Below are positions 35,323-47,400 of a stretch of 64,000 bases of DNA, one piece after another (the stretch's first letter is position 1; each line of letters begins with the position of its first letter). A model generated the notes under the pieces. It was not told the DNA's origin, made no database searches, and saw nothing but the letters and a program-made list of their open reading frames with translations. The DNA comes from Caenorhabditis elegans (Eukaryota > Nematoda > Chromadorea > Rhabditida > Rhabditidae): contig NC_003284.9 in the NCBI RefSeq assembly GCF_000002985.6, positions 13,392,001-13,456,000 of the forward strand. Reading direction: 5' to 3'. Made by a program: the position numbers and the translations under genes.

Positions 35323-36842
35323 TTATGCTAAGGCTTCGAGAATTGAGATATCTCGAGGATCTTCAGTAGTTTTTCGTTCTTCGAGCGGATTGTTTCTGAT
35401 GCCTTCCTGTTCAGCGACAGTTTCAAATTGTTGTAGAATTACTGGTGTGTTCACAGGCATAGGAACTTGTCTTCCAAAGACGTAAGTTTCAACATCTCCC
35501 ACAGATGGTGTGCACCAGTTTGGTAGATTGCATTCTTTGCACGTTTTCTGCACTGAATGATATGAACTTATGTTCAAATGAAACAATTCAATTTCTTCAT
35601 CGGTGAAGTCAAATTTTTGAAAGTTCCTCTCGGTTGCTGCTCCATATGACATCAGATTCTCAGCATTGGAAGGAATTTTTTCAGTGAAATTAGCGTAATC
35701 CTCTTCATACTTAGGCTCGGTCGCGGCGTGTTCGCTTCTGTAGTGCTCTCGAAAGTATCGAGTTTCCAAATATCCAACAACTTTGCCCATTCCAAGCAAT
35801 TGGTAGAACATTGATGAGTTTTCTGGACCAGCAAGAAATGGGATTCCGTTTCCAATGATTTGATAAAAAAGACTTCGCGGAAGGCCAATTTGTCCAGCAA
35901 ACATTTTTTGATAGAATTCTGAAAAATTTATGTTTTCAATGAGGCAACACGCGGTTTTTAAAAGTAATTTCAGTAAAACCTCAAAAGTTATATATACTGA
36001 GTTTTTAAATTTTAGTATTCGCTTACCAATTCCTCTTGAATCTTTCCGAAAGAAATCAAAATCTGCATCACTGATTAAATTTTGTCGGATCATGTTTGGA
36101 TTTTTGACGATATAAAATTTTCTTCTGACTGTCGGATTACTTGGATCAGGCTGGAATGTTTCTTCGTCGAAATGTTCCTTTGATGAAAGTTGATGCCTCA
36201 CTGAGTTCTTCCAGTTTTCATTTGCATATCGGTAATATCGCCAGTGATGCCTGAAAACATTATTGTTCAATTTACATGTTTGAGCAGGTTTTTATAAAAT
36301 TTTTAATTTTAATAATAAAGCCAAAAAGTAATTGAGTAGCAAAAAACAACATTATAGATTGTTGTCAGGTTTTATCAAAGATAGGTTTTAACTTACAAAA
36401 CAAATGCATAGACTCCAGCTGGGGTGATTTTCATATCTGGAGCATTCCGACAGGCTAAGGCACACAATGCAACATACGAGATAGGTGGGCGCCTCAAATC
36501 AGAAATATCTGCACTCGGTTGGACTACCGATCTTGATGGCAACCTCCATTTCTCGATGCCGATTTGACGTCGTTTCACTGTTGCTTGCTCGTTTTGTCCT
36601 GGCGCCTTTCGCTTTCTAGTTGAATTATTCACATTTGGCAGATAATTTTGTTCCATTTGCGTCGATTGACTTCCAGAATACATGTTGGTCGCCGGCACTT
36701 GTTCCAGAAAGCCAAATTCGGCAAATCCGTCGAACAAATCATACTGCGAGTTTTGGGAAAATGATTGTTGCAGAGGTGAGTATTGTCCCGCATTGACATA
36801 CTGATTAGCTGGGAAGTAGATGTTCTCGTCATTTGACTGCAT
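35323..36842 (-). CDS. fkh-4: Forkhead transcription factor, 421 aa (second copy)
   Basis: Three exons (36842-36397, 36250-36027, 35918-35323) with lengths identical to fkh-3 (446, 224 and 596 nt), giving 421 aa. The forkhead domain at about residues 120-205 keeps WKNSVRHQLS. In exons 2 and 3 only a handful of residues differ from fkh-3 (for example NPT for NQT, NGIPF for NEIPF, RKTTED for QKTTKD, SILEALA for SVLEALA), plus a few in the N-terminus near YSGSQS. This level of identity shows recent duplication or ongoing conversion. The promoter block and leader acceptor match fkh-3 but lack the MITE. Recalled as C29F7.5. Confidence 0.92.
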
Positions 36843-37239
36843 CGCGAACTGCAAAAAAAAAAATATATATATTCAAAATAAATTAAAGTTTCATACAAAA
36901 AGTTTTAACAAGAAGAATAATGGCAAAAAGCTCTAAACAGTGCAACAAGAATGTATATAGATTTTCTAGAAAAATAAATAAAAAAAAGTATCCGATGAAC
37001 TCTAGAAAATGAACCAATTGGGTGGACGATTGTGATTAGAAATGAGGTGAGACGACCTCATCTAGTATACGTGGTATAGGTCCGCCCATTTATAGATTTG
37101 TGGTTCCGCCTCTTCCCACACTTGGTACATCAACCTATTTTATGATTTGGAGGTGTCCTAGATACTGCACAACGTACCAACTTAGCACAGGGCCTAGTGT
37201 GTAGGGAGACAATGCACACCTTCTCATCTTCTCGGTGTT

Positions 37240-38340
37240 AAGACTTAATTCAAAAATGCAAAACATTTGGTCATAAACAAAATATAGACCACAGCAATTA
37301 TGAGGAACTTTATGAGGAAATTATGAGGAATTATGAGGAATGTTAATAGTTTCCTATTACTTTTCAAAAATTATATTAATTGTAGAATCCGTTTTGCAAA
37401 ATAATTCCTTAATTTCATGCTTTGATGTTGACGTGTCATTTTAAAGGAAAATTGGAAAGCTGGTAAATTGGAAAGCTCAAAAAACATGCGTCCGGCTCGG
37501 TTTGAAAGTCAAGAGAAGGCGGAATTCTTTGATAATGTTTTTCGATTCTTTGATAAATTCAGTTCTCCGGTTTAATTTCTACATTTGTAAAAATTTAACT
37601 TCTTTAATTGGGACTCCTTATTACATTAGTGAGCTGAAATATAACTGGGTAAATAAATCATTATTCGAATTATTTGTAGAAACGGATTTTTGCCAGTTCC
37701 AAAGATCTGTCCGTTGGAAGTGGATTCTGATGAAAAACCTTAAGATTGCCACAAATTGTTAGAATATACTTTTTGGTTCAAAAATGTATGAAACCCATGG
37801 AAAAAATCAGTTTCAAAACTTCCAGATGCAAAACTAATCGAAAAAAGGTAGCGCGTCAGTAGATCAGTTCTGTGAGAGCATATGCCTCTTTGAAGGCACT
37901 GCCAAGTTTTGGTAACTTGACAAACTAAAAAGCTTTTCTACGCCAATTAATAGGAGTCTATGTCACCTATCAATTATAAATACAAATTAATGTTTTCAAT
38001 TGTAGAGCCAGCATAAATGAGGTGTTTGCACGGTGCGGCACTGCCAGGTTTCGGGAACTTGACAAACTAAAATAAAATATCAATAAATTAATACAAATCC
38101 GTTTTTTTTTTTTCAATTAGAGCAAGCAGAAATGAAGTTTTTGCGTGTGCAACTTGATTCCTCATAACTATGGGCCACCATCACTTTTCTTCTATAACGT
38201 ATTATAGTTTTTTTTTATTGAAAAGTAAAAACGCAAATTTTAATATTTTACAAGTATTCATTCAAAATATTAGATACATATTAATCACAGATGACAATCA
38301 ATTGTTAAAAACTGGGCAAAAACATTGTTAAAATTAAAAA
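37240..38340. other. Unit-B-specific non-coding stretch
   Basis: No match in unit A and no supported gene. A short tandem repeat of ATTATGAGGAA occurs at about 37300-37340. At 37900-38150 two related segments (CACTGCCAAGTTTTGGTAAC and CACTGCCAGGTTTCGGGAAC, each followed by TTGACAAACTAAA) form an imperfect direct repeat about 140 bp apart. Confidence 0.5.
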
Positions 38341-38344
38341 AGAA

Positions 38345-39046
38345 TTAGTTGAAAAAGCGACTTTCGAATTCTTCGGCTCTATTGATTCCGTCGATTTCAT
38401 TAGTCTCAAAGTTTCCACAGTTTCCGATGATGTCTCCGATGCTGATCAACGGATTCCAAACCGACTCAATTTCCGTTTCGACTCCAAAAAGCTCAAGTCC
38501 GGAGATCCGATCAACTTCCATATTGACCCATCTATCCTTTTCCGGGGTCGACGGCATCTCTTCTTTCTTCGGTTCTTCTTTCATTTCTTCCAGCATCCGT
38601 AAACAATCCTCAGCATCTTCATCATTGAAGATGTGCTTCTCTGTCTTGCTCTTCTTCTTCTTATCACCACCTGTAAAATCTTTCTTCTCCTTCTTTGGAT
38701 TTTTTGGCACTTTCTCCTTTTGAACTTTTTTGCCAATAGGCGCTGATCTTTTGATCGTTCCCTTTGCATTTCCTCTAGTTGAAGTCTTGAAGTAAGGGCA
38801 GTAGTGAGAACTCGTCGGCGGGAAACTGTTGATGTTTGGATTGACATGATTATATGGAGTCGATGCATGTGCAGTGTTCGCAGAGATTGATATGAGCGGT
38901 TTCAACACCCTAGCGACATCATTTCTCTGTCCAGTTGGCGGGAGACCAAAATTTGATTTTGTAGCCAATGGTTTGAAACCAAATGGACTGTTTGAGCTGC
39001 TATTGAAAGACCCGAAGAAGTCGTTCTCGTTGTTGCAATGCTGCAT
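38345..39046 (-). CDS. Single-exon Lys-rich nuclear-type protein, 233 aa, no known domain
   Basis: ATG 39046, stop at 38345. The start codon lies six bases after an acceptor (TTTTTCAG), the same arrangement as in fkh-3/fkh-4. The N-terminus is Asn/Ser-rich with no signal peptide. The middle is strongly basic (about residues 105-150, for example KKEKKDFTGG and DKKKKSKTEKH), NLS-like. The C-terminal third is acidic (EEMKEEPKKEEMPS and later). No forkhead or other domain is recognised. Its upstream region is the part duplicated in unit A (32390 onward), but the ORF itself is missing there. It may be a rapidly evolving regulator or a diverged relative of the neighbouring forkhead N-termini; this is inference only. 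Confidence 0.7.
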   Translation of the reverse strand: MQHCNNENDFFGSFNSSSNSPFGFKPLATKSNFGLPPTGQRNDVARVLKPLISISANTAHASTPYNHVNPNINSFPPTSSHYCPYFKTSTRGNAKGTIKRSAPIGKKVQKEKVPKNPKKEKKDFTGGDKKKKSKTEKHIFNDEDAEDCLRMLEEMKEEPKKEEMPSTPEKDRWVNMEVDRISGLELFGVETEIESVWNPLISIGDIIGNCGNFETNEIDGINRAEEFESRFFN

Positions 39047-39550
39047 TGTCAACTGAAAAACATAACAGTAGATCATTGAATCAGGAAAAAAAATAGTTTA
39101 TGATAAGGATTAAAAGAGAGAGAAGGATTAAGAAGGTTTGTAAAATAGCTCAACATGATAAAACAGTATTTGAAGAATAAAAAGGTTTGAAACATAAATT
39201 GACAGTAAAATCTGGTGACATGGGGCCTGTGAATGGGTGGATTAGAACACAAGGAGGAGTCAACGGTATGTTTGTATGTAGATGTTTCGAGCAAGAAAAC
39301 TATTTTATTTTTACCAAATTGAAAACAAAAACCCGATTATTTGGAAAAAATTATATAACTAAGTAGGTCGAACGTGAGACTAAATGAGACTAAATTAAAA
39401 AATTTAAGTTGCTATTGCAAAGCAATTAAAAGCTAAAAAACCATACATGCCAATGCCAAAATCCAGAGAAAGAACATCGACCAACCATGCACGGCTGACA
39501 AAAAACAATGAGTGAGGAGAGATGGGTTGTTGTCGTCCAGTTATAAATGG

Positions 39551-39722
39551 AGGATAAACAGGCAATTCTGGATGTGGTCCTCCTAACTTGGCACATTGGG
39601 GTGGCGATGAGGGAGAGTTTACAACCGATGACGTGTCTGAGTGAGTGATCGTGTGCCAATTAGGCGTACAGAGTCACATACACCTGGTTACATAAACACG
39701 TAATCGATATGAACTAAAATGT
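39551..39722. promoter_or_regulatory. 172-bp block identical in both duplication units (copy B)
   Basis: Identical to 32779-32950, with the same TAAACA cores and E-box. It is about 500 bp upstream of the 233-aa ORF on its minus strand and about 2.7 kb upstream of fkh-4, so it could serve either. Confidence 0.6.
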
Positions 39723-40635
39723 ATACATTTTTAGAGTAAAAACATGAATGAAAAATTCCAATTGAACCTGAAACTATTGTAATTCGAATCGAATCAGTGG
39801 TATCAACGTAGTGAGACTCCTTCTGGAAGTTAGTTGATGTTGAATACAATTTAGCCTTGGACTGTTTTTAATGAAAAATTCTAGCAAGCTCGTTCAGACA
39901 AGCAAATGAAAAAAATATTCACAGGGTTCCATATTATTATCTAATATGAAAATTCATTTGAAACATTTTGCGATGTCTAGCAGTTGCCAAGATATTTCAC
40001 AATTTTTTTAAAGATTAGTGATTAGCGACGAAATATTTTTTTATGCAAGTATTAATAGATTTGCCAATAAATTTCATTGTTGTCAATCAGTTATGAGATG
40101 AGCTTAAAGATAAACCATATAAATTGAATAGCTGTCGAATTTTTTTAGTTTTTATTAAAGTTTTAAAATATTGAAACAGTTATACTGTGACACCAGAACA
40201 GTCGCTTTGTGATTTCTTAAGTTTCACAGAGACAGAAAACGTCTGAAAATTTGCGGCATGGTTTTTCAGTCTTCAATTTTTTAATTTTCAGTTTCTTTTC
40301 TTCCTGCTATGATGCAAATTACTTACTTTTGAACTAACCATCACTAAAACTATTTGATCAAAAAATTCTTGCGCCGTATCAAACCTGATGTCATTTTCCA
40401 ACTTACCTTGTTTCACTAATTTTAAACATTTTCAATTTATCAGTTTATAAATAAAATATCATGGGTAAGAATCAATCAGGAGACCTTTTTCAGCGATTAC
40501 CCAAGCTGGAACGTAGTTTTGCTAAAAGTATTGCACATCCAATTCTAATGAAAGAAACAACACTAATAAAGAGAGTATGAAACTTTAATTTTACTTGTTA
40601 ACAGTTTTTATAATAGAGCAACACGCTTTTGTGAA

Positions 40636-40876
40636 TGTACGCGATCGTACTCTTTGCCCCGTGACTCACTCGCAATCCTCACATTATTAATGTTGTTTTG
40701 TTATCTTTTGCACCATTCAATTATGATTGCATTCCTATCCCCCGTCATTTTTACTTATCTTATTGATTCTCCGCCTACTTCATATTGTATATAAGCCATC
40801 ACCTATCTGATGGCTCTATCCTTTTCATTTAATATCAATAAATGATACAAACCCCAGCCAGCTCTGAACTCGATTA
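40636..40876 (+). mobile_element. Solo-LTR-like insertion, about 241 bp
   Basis: Flanked by GTGAA on both sides (40631-40635 and 40877-40881). It begins TGTACG, contains a TATATAAG box near 40787 and an AATAAA signal near 40845, the internal layout of a retrotransposon LTR in the plus direction. The paralogous site in unit A (about 34255-34280, CACGCTTTTTCGAATATATTAG) lacks it, so it is an insertion. It ends in TTA rather than the usual CA, and no internal retroelement coding sequence is present. A short DNA element or promoter fragment remains possible. Confidence 0.55.
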
Positions 40877-40881
40877 GTGAA

Positions 40882-43800
40882 TGTATTAAAACACTTTTCC
40901 AGTTTTTTCAATATCCGTATCATAAAAGTAACCAACAAGTTGCAAAAAACAATTTAATTTCAGAATTCTTTGAAAATAATTTATGACATGTGTTGGTTGA
41001 TGTTTATCTTAATTTATATTCAACCTGAATGAACCTTATAAATTTGAAAGAATTTCTTTACTTAACAATATTGTGTTTCACTTTCTTTAATCTGTTTATC
41101 CATGATGTTCTCACTTAAGATATTTTTTTTTAATTTTCAAATCCCTCATTTGAAACTCATATAGAATTTTAATTTCATTTCGAAATAAAAAATTTTTATT
41201 TTATTTAAGCATAAACATGTTTCAATTCTGTCGGTAAGCCTTTGACTCTTGGAAAAAGAAAGTGGTGTTGTTATTGTCGGCATCCGGAAAAGGCACTCAA
41301 TATGTCGGCATCTTTATTGCAGTAACAAAGCGGTATGTTGACGAGACTGTAAATAACATAGTCGTATAAGAAAAAGTGTACAATAATTCTAGTAAAGTTT
41401 TTTCAAACAAAAATGGAGATTTATCGTGCTCCCCAGTGGTAATCTTGGATTCTAAATTTTCGTCGGTTCATATGAGATTTGATGGTGTATTTCCTTTCAT
41501 TCGGTTATTGTGGGTTCCGATTTTTCTTTGGTGGAAATAAAGTTTTTCAATAATTTTCAAACTCTAGAAGACATCAAATAGTCAGGGAAATTAGATGAAG
41601 GTGGAGCAAAGCTTATCGAGATATTATGCATTATTTAAATATACACAAAATACGCCCAAAAATGATTTTCACACGGAGTCTTTTCCAACATTTCTCAACA
41701 TTTTTTCTAGGTTGTTCCAAACGTTGGAAAAACGTGCAAAACTTTACCCAAATCATCAGTTTTGCTAGATCCGATAAGCACAAATTTGGTGATTTTTTAT
41801 GAACGAATATAAATTAATTTTGGTGGCTACAACAAATAAAAATAAGCGGAATTAGTGATTTTGACTAATTTCTGCACTTCAAATTTTGAACCGTCATTAA
41901 ACATTTAGAGATTTTATATATATATGTATGAGTTTCAAATTTGAAAGATAAACTACTTTGACGTTGTACCATCAGGACTGAGACCAAAAAAAATTTTGGA
42001 CCAAAAAACAAAAAAAAACAAAAAAATTGAAGTTTTTGAAAAACCAAAAAACAAAAAAAAATTGAAATTTTCGAAAAACCAAAAAAACCAAAAAAAAAAC
42101 CAAAAAAAAAACCTAAAAATTTTTGATGTTCAAGTTTATTTTTAATGGGGTTATTCAAGTAATGTTGCAAAATGTATTAAAATACATTTATGACGTCACA
42201 GCTGTGTTAAAATACATGAAAAAACAAAAAAAAATTCCCAGCCCTGTGTACCATGATATTCTGTTTCAAAACCAGTTTTTTCGTTTCTCTGTGGCTTTTG
42301 CTACTGCCAAGTAGGAGACCACGATGTTGCTGTAACTTTTCCGTATCCAAGTCATTGAAAAAAAATCAAATAAATAATATATTTTTAAACAGTTGTTTTA
42401 TTAAATTTCCAAACACTTTTTTCTCTTTTCTAACGTGTCTGGTAATGCAACAACAGATGCACAGTCTTCCCAATATCATCTACAAAAATTACAACAGATG
42501 GCTATTTTCCAGCAGCCTTGCCGCCACATTTACAAGACACCCTGCTGTGGTCACTTTCTTTTTCTGGAAGATCACAGTCGGGAGGGTTAACCAGAACATC
42601 AAAAGATTCGAGTCGGAATCCTTTAAAAACATGATACTATTCAGTACCGAATAGCTAAATATTACAGTATAATTCTTTTGCTGTTTTTAATTTGAAGAAA
42701 ATTGAAGAGTACACCAGTCATAGGTCTGGAAGTCGAGCAAAAAGTCGAGAAAAATTGTTTAATTGTATCTGAACATTACAGGTGTTTTTACACGCGACGA
42801 TTATTCAAATTTTTTCTAAAAACCTGATTTTTCTTGTAAATTTTAATTGAAAAGTTCTAAAATTTAACATTTTTTAATAGTCTTTATTATGTTATTTGGC
42901 CATGTTAAAAATTTATTCAGAGCAACGTTTGAGGTTTTTGAAAAATTTCAAACAAAATGAAATGTTTGAAAATTAAAACGTAATTTCCAACTTGTTAGTC
43001 CCTGCTGAAAATAGACAAGAGTAAAAAAACCCAATAAAATAAATATATATATCTGAGTTCAAAATCACGGAATTCAGTGTGTAAGATTTATAAATTTTTA
43101 ACTTCACTTTGACGCACTGTCCTTTATGAATGATTCAGAATGATGCTGGTTCCTCATACATTTTAGGTTCCCGGGAGGTTTTCGGATCACATCTGCTCCA
43201 ACTTGGTGCATTTGGCAGAGTGTGCTGCTGGCTGGTTACCGCCCACCAACCCTTGCTAGCAAATTGCTCTTCGCTCTCATTATTGTCCCTTTGCTAGCTC
43301 AATATTCTACCATGCGCTTATTTTAATGAGTCAATATTTTGAGAATTCTTTAGGTTTGAATATGTGAACTTGGTGGCTAGTTTCAAATTGTCCTACTATG
43401 ACCCATGTGCAAAAATACAGTCAAATTTGCTTTTGGAATAAACATAGAAATTCGTAATGTGAATAAACTTTTTTTTAAAAATTAACTTAATTAACAGTTC
43501 ACGTTTAGTTCTAATTAAGCCACAAGATCCGTTTAAATCATTGTTACTTATCTCAAATATAATCCTTCCTAATATAAGATAGGCTCGTCAGTGGTGAGGT
43601 TTTTGCTCCGCATTCATCATACAGTATGTCTGCCTCTTCTTCAAGTCTCTTAAAAGAACACGCTCTCTAGCATACAGTCAATCCTTCCCTCAATCATGAA
43701 TTGTATTGGTGGCTAGTTACTAGTGTGGTCCCTGTGGAAAAAAGTGCATTGAGGCGAGCAACATATTTTGCTGTTTCATTAGTAACGTAACTACTGTATA

Positions 43801-43965
43801 TTCTCTGTATGTATGGCGTATCTTTTAGCATTGCATTATTTTTAAAAATTCATCCAAAAAGACCTTCGAAATTAGTATTAAACTTTTTAGTTGTCTCGAA
43901 ATAATCATAAATTCTAGTTTCCTAATCTCATTTTTTTTCAATACCGCAAACTGGCGATTGCAACA
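40882..43965. other. Three-kilobase gene-poor interval
   Basis: No gene is supported. 41990-42120 is a low-complexity run of AAAAAACCAAAAA-type sequence whose apparent Phe-rich ORF on the minus strand is an artefact. 43130-43280 is GC-richer with CTGGTTCCTC and GGTTCCCGGGAGG but no recognisable fold. Elsewhere it is AT-rich. Confidence 0.45.
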
Positions 43966-44039
43966 GCCGCCATAGCTCAGTCGGTTAGAGCGTGGGTCTA
44001 ATAAGCCCAAGGTCGCAGGTTCGACCCCTGCTGGCGGCA
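43966..44039 (+). tRNA. tRNA-Ile (anticodon AAT)
   Basis: A 74-nt cloverleaf with the same sequence as the minus-strand gene at 23120-23193. Anticodon loop CTAATAA, T-loop GGTTCGACCCC. The two flanks differ, so only the tRNA unit itself is shared. Confidence 0.95.
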
Positions 44040-44453
44040 AATCTTTTTAGACTATGAAGAAAAATGTTGGAAAGTATAGAAGCTCTATTGAAAACTATCG
44101 AAATCTATTTTCCACTTTTCAAATTTGACCGACTTGTTGAAACCTCTTATGTTCCTCTTTCCTCATTATCAAACCCACTAATAATATTTCCTCATCTCCT
44201 ATTCAAATACTGTCCTCTGTCAAAGCAACACTATTGTCATTGATAATACTCAGTCCTTATCAGTTTCCTCATACATAATTTTGAACTCCAAGAGGTTTCT
44301 AGTCATTTTGAAAGCTGGAAATGCATAACTAAAATTCCTACTTTTCTAGATTTTTTAAAAAAGTTTATCCTTACATTTAGCATTACCAATTTTTCATATA
44401 GTATTTTTCAGACTAATCGCTCACCTACTATTGCAAACAGTAACTGAAAGATT

Positions 44454-47400
44454 ATGGATCCAGCTGAATTTTCCACTGAGTCAAAAGAGAGCTCTGTGAA
44501 AGAAAAACACATCATAGTGGAAACTGTCAAAAATACAGAAGACTCTGAACAGGAAGAGAAACTTATTGCAAAAATCGAAAATGAAATTGTCATTGAGAAA
44601 GGCAAAACACTGACACTTCCAGGTGAGCCAAAGCTTTAAAATTGTGTTACACTGTAGAAGCTCAGGTTATTACAACTACAAAACTAGACGTTATTAGGGT
44701 ATCTCCAAACTAAGAAAAATAACTAGTTTCAGTACCAAATAGGTGTGGCCAACTGAACTGACCGGTCTTTGCAAACTCTCAAATTTGAAAAATCCACTTT
44801 TTCAATTAATTTAATACTGAAAATTTTCAGATTCACCTTCGAGAAAAAGAAAAGCACCCAACGATGAATCGAGCACTTTCAAAATCCCCAAGACAGAAGA
44901 CCCAGCAAACAATGTGGAAGTTGATATGAAACTAGCCTCTTCTGAAAGCCCAAACTCTAACTTTTACGTGGCACAGTGCATGGCTCATAATATACATCTT
45001 CTTCCGGAAAATACCAACAAAGAGACGAAGTTGAAAATATTGGAATTCATTAAATCAGAAGATGTAGGTATTAGTGAAAAAAAACTGAATTGTATAGATT
45101 TTTAAGAGAACAGTTACAACTAACTAGGGAATGACCAGAATAAGTGGAGCGATATTAAAAAAAAAAAATTGTATCGGAAAGCTGACATTCTCTACTATAA
45201 GAATATGACTGAAATTTTTGCCCATTCTGATTCTGATGCCGTATCAAGACGTTTTACCAAATCGATATTGGAAAAGCACCTTGTCTTTGAGACTCCATAT
45301 CTCTGCAGGGAAAATCGCACCAAAAAATGATCAACTGAAAACTTGTTAAACACAATGTGATCTGAAACTTTTCAGTTGAACACTTTCTTGTAAAAAATTT
45401 GGTTGCCAAGATATAGACCTTTAACTATTTAGAATATTCAAAAATAATGAAGCTCAAATCAATTGGTCCCAACTCGGCAACCAAATTTTTTAAAGAAAGT
45501 GTTTTACTGAAAAGTTTCAGATCACATTATGTTTAACAAGTTTCTAGTTGATCACTTTTTAGTGCGATTTTTTCCTGCAGAGATATGGAGTCTCAAAGAC
45601 AAGGTGTTTTTCCAATATCGATTTGGTAAAACGTCTTGATACGGCATCAGAATCAGTGATTCGGTCATTGAAAACAATGAAAAATAAGTTATTTGTGACA
45701 CTCTACTTTATTTCATACATTTTTGAAAAAATTTCAAAAAAAATTTTTGGATCAAATTTTCTCATGGGTTTGATGGAGAAAAAAGTGGCAATTTTCTAAA
45801 AAATAAAAATTTCTGAAAAGTTTCCAGCCCGAATGGGCAAAAATTTCAGTCATATTCTTATAGTAGAGAATGTCAGCTTTCCGATACAATATTTTTTTTT
45901 GAATATCGCTCCACTTATTCTGGTCATTCCCTAGTAAGTAAACGTAACGTGCATCTTATTTTGCAAAAATTTGACGAAATCGGATTAAATTAATTTTTTC
46001 AGTACCATTTTTTTCACCAAATCCTTTTTTTATAAGATAAATTCACGTTTTTTGATCATCACACTAAGGATTTAGAACATTTTTCAAATCTTCAAATCTT
46101 TAAACAAGTGTTGCATTCTTATCACAATATCAACGAGAACGTTTTCAGGAAGTTGACTGTTCTATGAACCTTGTTCCACTTTCATCTAATCGTCCTGACT
46201 ACATGCTTACTTCTGGAGTACGGCAAATTTTGAAAAATCTTGTTTCCGCCGTCGAAAACTCTAAATCCAAAAATACCAGAGGAAGGAAAAGCAAAATACA
46301 ATCAAATCTCACACCCATCAACGAAAAGTCAGAATGCAAAATCATAAAAAGGAAGAACGAAAAAACTCCGTTACTTCTGTTGACCGTGCCGATGTTTCTC
46401 GATCCTCTCACCACATCAGGCACCGAAATCGTGAAAAAAGCATCTGAGTGGTTGACTACAGGTCGAAACAATGTCTATAACGACAAGAAGTTTGCCTTCC
46501 AGAAAAACACCAAATCAGCTGTGCGCTCCAATTTCTTCCAGAAGAAAGGCTTTGAGCCACTCGCCAAACAAAAGCCTAAACAATCTGCTCAAAGAGCACA
46601 AGTTGAAGTTTTTCAAGTTGAACCTGGGTTCGATTTAACAAACCTGGAAACACTTGTCACCTCATCTCCAATCTGTATTATTCGCGGGCTTGGACAAGCA
46701 GTTTACATGGACTTCTCGCTTTTTGATCTGCAAAATGTCGCCGGTCTCGACGGAGAACAGGTGATTGATGTGAGACGTCAACGCTCACAGCACTCGACCA
46801 AAAATATAAAGTTGGCCCACACGAGTAAGGGTAGTTTGGAAGCTGCTGAAAGGAAGTGGAACGATGAAGAGAGAATAGTGGAGAAGCGAACTCTTGCTGA
46901 ATATGCAGTGAACTATGATATGATGGAGAAGATCGGATGGAAATGTAGGTTCTTCACATTTATGTTGTGGTCATTTTCAGTGAGGTAAAAATAAACGTCA
47001 AAGTCTCAAAAATATCTCATACGTGCGTCAAAGTCTCAAAAATATCTCATACGTTAAACAACCAAACATCATGGTAAAATTATTTTTAGAAAAAATTAAA
47101 AAGAGATGTAGTTTCAAGATAGAAAAATATTTATATTTATAACACTATTTTCTGTTGTTTCTAAATTCCGATTTGAATTCCCATGATTTTGTCACAATTT
47201 GTTCAATGGAGCGCGCTTGTGCTTGCTCTTCTATTCTTTATTTTTTCTGGTTACTTGTTAATCAAAGCAATTTCCCAATTGTTGCTCCACCTTAAAACAA
47301 ATACAAACTATTTTTTTCAGGCGTGGAACATGCCGCATACAAAAATAACTTTGAAAATCAAGCTGGTTTTGTTCAAGAAGCAGTGGATGCTTACATGAAA

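Larger units (their letters stand above)
34740..40880. repeat. Tandem segmental duplication, unit B (carries fkh-4)
   Basis: Counterpart of unit A. It additionally contains about 1.8 kb (37240-39090) with the ORF at 38345-39046, and an LTR-like insertion near its right end. Its 3' flank has about 100-150 bp extra around 35090-35240. Confidence 0.85.

Noticed and set aside
41865-42170. Phe/Gly-rich 101-codon minus-strand frame
   Set aside because: It is the complement of a low-complexity AAAAACC run, not a gene.
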